The notes below the pieces were generated by a model. It did no database searches. It had not been told where the DNA came from and saw nothing but the letters and a program-made list of their open reading frames with translations. Positions 56,893-64,000 of a stretch of DNA of 64,000 nucleotides are shown here, piece after piece. How positions within the stretch are numbered: the stretch's first letter is position 1; every line of letters starts with the position of its first letter. The translations under genes and the position numbers were made by a program. Origin of the DNA: Cymodocea nodosa. Its lineage: Eukaryota; Streptophyta; Magnoliopsida; Alismatales; Cymodoceaceae. The DNA lies in the NCBI GenBank assembly GCA_036874045.1, contig CM072337.1, positions 4,402,001 to 4,466,000 on the forward strand, in the 5' to 3' direction.

Positions 56893-56990
56893 GATGGTGA
56901 TTTCTTCTTCATTCCATGAGTGAATTCCTACGTGATGTGCAATTGTGGTTTTCCTTCGAATTTCCTATTTCTGTAACTGCTACAGTGGCA
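56893..56990. repeat. inverted copy of 52903-53001
   Basis: GATGGTGATTTCTTCTTCAT at the left end is the reverse complement of the block ending ATCACCATC at 53001. The two copies flank the Athila-like element in opposite orientation. Confidence 0.75.
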
Positions 56991-57783
56991 TGTTAGAAAA
57001 TAAATGGTCCGTGGAGTTTTGTAACTCGACGGACTTACTTCATTGATTTTACTATAAAACACATGTAATAAAAAAATAACTTATAAGCTTATAACACTAA
57101 CATAACACGTGACCTTAGTGTATATTCAAGTAACTCAATGTGTATAGTTTTGCTAACTTAACGAGTTATACATGTGTAGTACACGTGACATAATAAAGCA
57201 TTTAACTTCAACACGTGCATAATTCTAACTTAATGAGTTTAGATGTTTCGGATAGTTACAACTATAAGTATTCGAAACTCACAAGCATTTCAAATAGTTA
57301 GCACCTAACCTTTCAAAAGATAACTTAAGTCAAGTGTCCAGATTGTGACACGTGTCCTTAGGAAGTTTTATGATAAAAAGATATTTTGGATACTTGCAAA
57401 CCTAACTATCCAATGCTTAGACACATTTCGGATAGTTACTAGATAACTTATCAAAAATCCACTTAAGTCATGTATTAAGGTTACAACATGTGTACTTTAG
57501 GAAATAATAAAAATATTCTTTAAGTGTTTAAAACATAACTGTCCGGTACATGAAATGTAACTCTCCGAAATAATAGAAAATTCAGATACTTAAGAATTAA
57601 AAAGCCTGTAACTCACCAACAATTCAGAAGTGTACTTAATTAACATTAATTTCCTGAAATTATGTAGATTCTTTCATTAAGGCATATAATAGTGCAATTA
57701 TAACATAATGACTTAATTCTTATATAATAAGCTAAAAAATATGCAATTAACCATTAAAATTATGTACTTTTTCATTTTAAACA
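56991..57783 (-). repeat. LTR-X (793 bp), complete
   Basis: Minus strand runs TGTTTAAAATGAAAAAGTAC ... TTTTCTAACA, with TG/CA ends. It carries CACGTG near 57108, 57183, 57217 and 57344, and mixes three kinds of words (AACTTAACGAGTT, TTCGGATAGTTAC, AACTCGACGGACTT). The left neighbour is the inverted block at 56893. The right neighbour is S2 gag. No coding region of its own is recognised. Confidence 0.65.
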
Positions 57784-58477
57784 CTCTTTTATTGAGGGAA
57801 AAGCCAATTCTTTCTTCTTTTCAACTTTTCTTTCAATGGCTCCCTCTTCTTCCTTCCATTCTTTCATCTGTACTTCATGAGCAAGAAGATTTCCTAATAA
57901 ATCTTCAACTAAATAGTTGTTTAGATCCTTTGAGTCTTATATAGATATAGACTTTTGTTTCCATTCGACTATCAAACTCCTTAGGATCTTTTGTACCTAC
58001 TCACAGTTAGAGAATTCCTTTCCAAGGCCTCTCAACTCATTCACAATTCTTGTAAACCTTGAAAACATATCAGTAATATTCTCATTTTCAATCATTTTGA
58101 ATAATTCAAACATTCTCAACAAGATGCTGATCTTAGTGTCTTTAACTTGGCTGGTTCCTTCATAAGTAATTTGAAAGGTTTTCCAAGCCTCATAAGAAGA
58201 CTTACATGTAGAAATTTTATTATAGTATTCAATAGTAAATGCACAGTAAATTGAGTTTAAACCACTAGCATCCATCTAGATGATTCTTTCATCCTCCTTC
58301 ATCCAATCATTTTCATGACTGGTTGGAAGTGGTGCACCATGTACAACCATTCTCCAAAGCTTCACATCTGTGCTCCTAAGAAAACACTCCATTTGATTTT
58401 TTTTAGTAGCTATAATTGCTACCATCAAATAGAGAAGGTTAATGGATGTTCTGACCCTCTACTAAATGAAAAGTCAT
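57784..58477 (-). pseudogene. gag: S2 Sirevirus gag, N-terminal part
   Basis: ATG 58477 (MTFHLVEGQNIH). Then SLFDGSNYSY, a long capsid stretch open from 58275 to 57997 (ASGLNSIYCAFTIEYYNKIS, SYEAWKTFQITYEGTSQVKD, FTRIVNELRGLGKEFSNCE), and KILRSLIVEWKQKSISI after a stop. It ends at the LTR-X boundary near EEEGAIERKVEKKKELAFP. The knuckle and everything after it are lost. Confidence 0.8.
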
Positions 58478-58515
58478 GATTTTAGATGGTTAAATCTATT
58501 GAATAAGATCAACCT

Positions 58516-58527
58516 GCTCTGATACCA
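58516..58527 (-). promoter_or_regulatory. primer binding site of S2
   Basis: Minus-strand exact TGGTATCAGAGC two bases from the LTR end at 58530. Confidence 0.9.
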
Positions 58528-58529
58528 AT

Positions 58530-59345
58530 TGTTAGGACCAAATGGCTTACCAAAGGAGGGGTGAATGGTGATTTTTTAATTTTTTAATAGTGTATTTTAC
58601 TTACACTAGTATGATTATTAACTATGTTGAAATATAAATGAATTAATAACCCTATACATGATAGAGCAAAGAGAAATGAAATACATAAAGAATTTTAGGT
58701 GGTTCACCATTAATAGCTAGTCCACCCCCAAGGATTACATGGGCTTCACTAAGTATTTGAGCACTTACAAACACTTGCTTTAAGGTCAAGGCAAGAACCA
58801 ACCAATCACTTGAGCTTTCTAGTCGTAGCTCTAACCAACCAATTCTCAAAAGTTTTAGGTTGAAACTTCAGCAAACCAATAGCTTGAATCAATCAGAACT
58901 TTTGGCATAGAGAACTTTTAACTTGTGTTGACTTGAAAGATTTCTAAACTTTTTGTTGATTGTATCTGTAAGAATTTTGGTTGTGCTTTGTAGCTCTCAC
59001 TTGTATGTAATTGTATATCTATTCTCTATCTTTTTCTTTAATCCTCAGGTTCTATTTATACTCAAAGATTGTAACAATCAAAAATAGATCCAACGTTACT
59101 TAGCCTGTCATACTTCATGAATTGTCAGGCCTAATTCTGGTAAGTTACTGTTGAGTGAACAATAGATCTAAAACTTCTTGTTCTTCAGAATGTTTCATCT
59201 GAAACCTTTCAAGGGCTCTCCTGAAACCTTCCAAATTTTTGAGAAGTCGTTCTATCCTCATCACGTGAGTACTTTAAGTTCTTCATGTGAGATCCTTTTA
59301 AATTGAAACTACTTGTTCTGAAACCATCCAAAGTTACTGCATTTT
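58530..59345 (-). repeat. S2 5' LTR, inner 816 bases
   Basis: Matches 11602-12400: TGTTAGGACCAAATGG, CACCCCTCCTTTGG on the minus strand, CACTAAGTATTTGAGCACTT and GGTGGTTCACC. CACGTG lies near 59264. It is cut at about 59345 by the S3 LTR. Confidence 0.8.
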
Positions 59346-59349
59346 TAGA

Positions 59350-60473
59350 TAATTAATATTCTCTAAGTATATTTCTCTAAGTATAACAGTTAACAGATTA
59401 TCGGAAAGTTTCATTTTTATGTCAGATAAATTAAAGATTTCCGAAGAATTAGATTTGCAATAGTTAAACTTTCGGATAGTTAACGTTTCATTTTTATCGA
59501 ATACTTTATGTTAAAAACTCATATAGTTAAGTTATCTACACATGTGTTTTTAATGTTTTAAGTTGACACGTGTTTTCCATGTGCGTTCGGTAATGAAAAT
59601 CGAATAGTTAGATAACTATTCGAGTTTTATAAAAGGACTAACGAATAGATAAGTTTCCTTGTTTAGTCATGTGTTTTGCAAGTGCAAAAATTTGAAGAGT
59701 TACAAATAAGTGTTCGAGTTTTTACAGGACTTAAAAGATAAGTGTTCGACTAAATTGAAGACTTAGAAGATATTCTACAAGACTCCAGGAAGATAAAAGT
59801 CTCGATATATCTACGAGTGGAGATCGTGGAAATTCAAAATGATTGTGGAGAAAGTGGAAACTCAAAAGATAGTAATTTGGATTAAAGAAAAAAATTAGTT
59901 CATGGATCATGGATTATGGATTGTGGATGAACATGTTGAACGTGAAAGACAACAGAGTTCGACTACAAATAGAGAGTACAAGCTACATTACAGTAGAGGA
60001 TCCCAATCTCAAAAACCAAGTCTGAATATTCAATTTGGATCTTTAACTGAAAAGTTAAGTTTGAATATTCATATTTTGAAAAATTCTCCAACATCAGAAG
60101 AAGTTCAAATTCCAAGCAATTTCAGAAAAGGAGCTGCAAACGCAAGAAGTCTGGAAATTTGACAATTAGAGAAGAAGAGATATAGAAGTTGAGCAAAGAG
60201 AAAGAAAGAAGTTGTATGCATAAAGATCAAGTTTTATACAATTCAAAATTAGTTTTGAATAAGAGCTTTGTTTTTCTATTTGAATTGTATATCAAACATT
60301 ATAGTATCAAAACCTTCAAGAAGGGAATTGAGCTTAAAAGATATTGTAAATTCTATTTTTAAATAAAGAATAGAATCTCATTTACGAGTCTTTTGTGCTC
60401 TTATTTTATCCGCTAGTATTTAATTACTAAAGAAACAATTCACCCCCCCTTATGTGATACAAACGATCCTACA
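59350..60473 (+). repeat. S3 5' LTR (1.12 kb kept)
   Basis: From ATTCTCTAAGTATATTTCTC to CGATCCTACA 60473, with CAATTCACCCCCCCTTATGT near 60436. Collinear with the reverse complement of 43369-44520. The ORF 59902-60162 matches its shadow in the other S3 LTR and is not a gene. Confidence 0.88.
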
Positions 60474-60475
60474 AC

Positions 60476-60487
60476 TGGTATCAGAGC
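60476..60487 (+). promoter_or_regulatory. primer binding site of S3
   Basis: Exact TGGTATCAGAGC two bases after the LTR. Confidence 0.92.
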
Positions 60488-60569
60488 ATTATTATCATAA
60501 TTAAGAGCTTTTATTTCTCTATTTAGGAATCAATTTTTCCTATCATTTTCTTAGGATTATCTATTTAAA

Positions 60570-62573
60570 ATGGATAATACTGAAATTTTAGTTATGACTG
60601 AAAGACAGACCACTAATCGTCCTCCTATGTTCGAAGGTAGCAATTATGACTACTAGAAATATAGGATGAAAGTATTCTTTCAGTCAATTGATTTCAAATT
60701 ATGGCATATAATTAGCAATCCTATAGTGTTAGTTACGACTCCATATGATACTTGGACTTTTGATGAAAAGGAGCGAATGACACTGAATGCTAAAGGTTTA
60801 AACATCTTGTTTTGTGCTTTATCTCATGATCAATTTAATAAAGTTTCTGCATATCAAACTGCATATGAGATATGGCATGCATTAGAAGTTGCCAACGAAG
60901 GTACTAACCAGGTCAAGGAATCTAAGATTAATATGTTAGTACATAAATATGAGCTTTTTAAAATGCACGAAAATGAATGTATCTTTGACATGTTTTCCCG
61001 TTTTCTTGAGATTGTAAATTCATTAAAATCTTTAGGCAAGAAATTTGAGGAAAAGGACTTGGTAAGAAAGATCCTTAGATCTTTAACTAAAATTTGGGCT
61101 CAAAAGACAACATCTATTGAAGAGTCCAAAGATTTAAATACATATACTTTCAATGATCTCATAGGAAATCCGACAGCCTATGAAGTACAACATTTAGATC
61201 CAAAAGGGAAAAATCCTAGAAGAGATCTGCCTTTTGAGGCTGATAAAGTCTTAGAAGTCACTAGTGATTCTAACAATGATTTACTGTTGTTGACTAGAAA
61301 ATTTAGAAATCTGTTGAAGAAACGCAGGAGCTTCAGGTCAGCAAAGACATCTAGAGATATGGAGAAGAAGTCATTCACGAAAGACAAAATCATATGCTAC
61401 AAGTGCAATAGACCGGGTCACTTTCAAACTGATTGTCCGCTCAACAAAGATAAGATGAATTCAAGGAGGAATTTTAGGAGTAAGAAATTCAGAAAGAGAA
61501 GGGCACTTAAAGTGACATGGGATGACTCTTCAACTTCACAAAGTAAAGAAACAAAGGATTCAACATTAGACAATGAATCCTCATCAACATCAGATTCAGA
61601 AGAAAATCTGGCAAACGTATGCTTCATGGCAAAACTCAGTGAGGTATCCTCTGATCAAAATGCTAACTTTGATAGTTTTGATGGATGTTGAATACAATAG
61701 ACTGGCCAGAAAATATAAGAAAGTAAAAATAGAAGGAAAGAACACTAGGAAAATGCTAGATGAATCTGAAAATAAGGTTGATTTTCTAAAATCTACATTG
61801 AATAAATTTAAAGAAGAAAATCAAAGGCATGCATAGGAAATTTTAAAGTTTACTGCAATAGAAAGAAAATTGCATGCTAATTGTGAAAATTTAATTGCTG
61901 ATAAGAAGAAATTGATCTATGAAATTGAAAAACTGGAACTGACTATTACTGATTTAAATTCAGAAATTGATATGCTAAAGATTAAGTTCTGCGATCAAAA
62001 GGCTATATTAAGTAAATGGAATAATAGTCAAACTATATCAAATGAACTTAGTAGTAAAATATCAAATATAGAAAAACATGGTATTGGTTTACACGATGCA
62101 TCTTCTGAAAATTATATATTGCATGATGGTATTGCTAAAAATAATGTCTTTATTTCCAGTACTAAGAATAGTAAGAGAAAAACTATTTCGTGTGTAATTA
62201 AAAAGGGAGAAGAATATGTGCAAGTTGATAAAATGCAGCATATAAATGATAGTACACGATGCAAGAATGTCAAAAGAAATTTTCAAAAAAATCAAGCTAA
62301 GTCATTTGAGAATCTTAATATTCTTGATCAATTTTCTTCATATTTAAAGAATATCGGATATTGGAAATCAAATAATGTTAGAAATGAAAATTTCAACTCT
62401 GGTTTACATAGAGATAAATGTTCTAATAATTATAACACTAAGAGAAAGAAACGAAAAAATAATTATTAGAAAATAGATAAGTTGAAGTCTAAAAATACGG
62501 ATTATTTTGATATGACTCTCTCTAAAATTCTTGGACCCACTCAAAAATGGGTTCAAAGAGATAAAATCTTTTT
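60570..62573 (+). pseudogene. gag: S3 Sirevirus gag
   Basis: ATG 60570 (MDNTEILVMTERQTTNRPPM). A TAG at 60654 replaces Trp. It is then open for 341 codons: capsid FFQSIDFKLWHIISNPIVLV, ALEVANEGTNQVKESKINML and FEEKDLVRKILRSL, and knuckle CYKCNRPGHFQTDC near 61395. A four-base loss at about 61686 shifts the frame (compared with the minus copy). The coiled coil follows in the next frame (61690-61836), then TAG, then 61870-62469 and a TAG, ending SKILGPTQKWVQRDKIFF and TGA at about 62573. It is the least damaged gag in the window. Confidence 0.9.
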
Positions 62574-62586
62574 TTGACTGTTTTGT

Positions 62587-62588
62587 AG
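62587..62588 (+). promoter_or_regulatory. acceptor-like AG between gag and protease
   Basis: CTTTTTTTGACTGTTTTGTAG then GTACACAAATC. A pyrimidine-rich tract ending in AG also lies at this point in S1 (TTGTGTTGCAG on the minus strand, about 24411) and in the S3 copy near 8675 (CTATTTTGCAAG). Inference only. Confidence 0.35.
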
Positions 62589-62594
62589 GTACAC

Positions 62595-64000
62595 AAATCA
62601 AAATGGATAATGGATAGTGGAGCATCCAACCACATGACTAGAGATATACGATTACTTACAGAAATAACAAAGACCAAGAACGGACAAGTTACCTTTGGAA
62701 ATAAAAGCAAAACAAATATCCTTGGGTCTGGCAAGGTTCAGGTAACTAAGAAATGCTTTATAAATGATGTCTTATTAGTGGAAAACCTAGGTTTTAATTT
62801 ATTGAGTGTTCCTGTTTTAATGAAGTTTTACAAAGTAATTTTGAAAAAGATTCCTATAAAATTATGGACATGTCTAACAACGAAATTTTATTCACTGCAT
62901 ACAAGAAAGGATCCATTTGTATTCTAAATTTGCCTTCTAATATTATTAAAGATAATGCTTGCTTAATTGCAAAAACAGATGAAGTTATTTTATGGCATAG
63001 AAGGCTAGGACACTCAAATTTAAAATTATTACAAAAGCTGTCTAAAAAGAATCTAATTAGAGGTTTACCTAGTATTAAGTACTCGAAAGAGTTTATGTGT
63101 GATGCATGTCAACTAGGTAAATTACATAAAACATCCTTTAAAAGTTTAAATGAAATAACAAGCAAAAGAGTATTAGAACTAGTGCATATGGATTTATTTG
63201 GACTTACTAGGGCAACTAGTCTAGGAGGTAAACATTATGTTTTTGTACTAGTTGATGACTATTCTAGATTTACTTGGGTCTATTTTCTAGCTAATAAAAC
63301 TGAAGTTTTTAAAATATTTAAGATATTCTATAATAAAGTTCAGAATGAGCAAAATGTTAGAATTCAAAAAGTTAGGAGTGATCATGGTACAGAATTTGAT
63401 AATGATCAAATGGACACCTTTTGTGAAGAATTAGGAATAGATCATAAGTACTAATTTCCAAGAGCTCCTTCACAAAATGGGATAGTAGAACGTAAAAACA
63501 AATCACTTCAGGAAATGTCCAGAACCATGTTAAATGAGAATAAGTTATCCCTATTTCTATAGGCAGAAGTAGTTCATACAGCATGCTATGTTATAAATAG
63601 AGTACATCTAAGACCAATTTTAGATAAAACTCCTTATGAGATATGGTATAACAGGGTTCCCAAAATAAGTTATTTAATACCTTTTGGCTGTAAGGGCTTT
63701 ATTTTAAACACTAAGGAACGAAGAGACAAATTTAAAGCCAAATCAAATGAAGGTATTTTTGTTGGTTATTCCATTAGAAATAAAGCATATAGAGTTTATA
63801 ATAAATCAACAAAAACCATTGAGGAAACCCTACATGTAAAATTTCATGACAATTCTCATTTGGATGTTAGACATGCTGAAAACTTTGATTTAGAAATTCT
63901 CCCATAAATGGTATCAAATGATGTTGACAGAGAAATTGAGAGATTATCTAACGGAATAAGAAATATAAACTTAAATGATGAAAATTTAGAAGAAAATAAT
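62595..64000 (+). pseudogene. pol: S3 Sirevirus pol, protease and integrase (runs off window)
   Basis: Protease site KWIMDSGASNHMT at about 62600. LLVENLGFNLLSVPVLMKFY follows, then a frame change near 62850-62880. Integrase: GSICILNLPSNIIKDN, LWHRRLGHSNLKLLQKLSKK, CDACQLGKLHKTSF, VHMDLFGLTRATSLGG, VDDYSRFTWVYF, VRSDHGTEFDND, a TAA at 63452, PRAPSQNGIVERKN (catalytic Glu present), a TAG near 63560 and PYEIWYNRVPKISYL. It reaches the linker before RT at the window edge. It is close to 8690-10100. Confidence 0.9.

Larger units (their letters stand above)
59350..64000 (+). mobile_element. Sirevirus S3 element, 5' part
   Basis: LTR (missing about 100 outer bases), exact primer site, gag, pol to the window end. 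Same family as the pol-less element, whose gag it matches closely, and as 7531-11601, whose pol it matches. Confidence 0.88.

Noticed and set aside
59902..60162. 86-codon ORF, similar to one at 43680-43925
   Set aside because: Both lie inside S3 LTRs at the same position. The similarity is LTR homology, not a gene.

Overview
This window is a repeat-dense, AT-rich (roughly 30% G+C by eye) stretch of a flowering-plant nuclear genome. I see no intact host gene. Almost everything is LTR retrotransposon, nested and broken. The plant assignment rests on Sirevirus-type Ty1/copia elements (LTR ends containing CACCCCCCCTCTTGTG, Met-initiator tRNA primer sites, several polypurine tracts, an extra ORF after pol) and Athila-type Ty3/gypsy elements (Asp-tRNA-like primer site, the ACATTGAGGACAATG box before a G-rich tract). 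I cannot name the species. Family names used here (Athila-like A; Sirevirus S1, S2, S3; LTR-X) are working labels.

Layout. 1-6540: 3' part of an Athila-like element (+), with pol, then a capsid-type gag ORF, an F-box/FBA-like ORF and a polypurine box. 6541-7530: Sirevirus spacer and an LTR-like scrap. 7531-11601: S3 gag-pol (+), decayed. 11602-15570: S2 LTR and 3' pol (-). 15571-28625: a two-LTR S1 element (-) with gag, protease-integrase-RT and the env-position ORF. 28626-32526: 5' part of an Athila-like element (-). 32527-33058: end of another copia LTR with primer site and a GC-rich repeat. 33079-37854: 3' part of an S1 element (+). 37860-39864: S3 3' end, LTR and primer site (+). 39897-43368: S2 LTR pieces, Sirevirus spacer and LTR-X. 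43369-52151: S3 element (-) that lacks pol. 52152-56892: Athila-like LTR and deleted element (+), with a copia gag scrap. 56893-57783: LTR-X (-). 57784-59345: S2 gag and 5' LTR (-). 59350-64000: S3 5' part (+), running off the window.

How the parts fit. Sireviruses here carry gag (CCHC knuckle, coiled coil), pol (DSGA protease, HHCC/DDE integrase, YVDD reverse transcriptase, RNase H), a long spacer, then an env-position ORF with a conserved core and a Gln-rich tail. In both S1 and S3 a TATA-like box lies about 85-110 bases before that ORF, in sequence resembling LTR promoters.

The most unusual finding is the Athila-like family. Two independent 5' ends (31.4 kb - and 54.4 kb +) have a gag that begins almost directly with the CCHC knuckle and has no capsid domain. 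The only 3' end (1-6540) has a capsid-type gag without a knuckle downstream of integrase, next to a captured F-box gene. Together they suggest a split gag with capsid moved to the env position. This is an inference across three partial copies.
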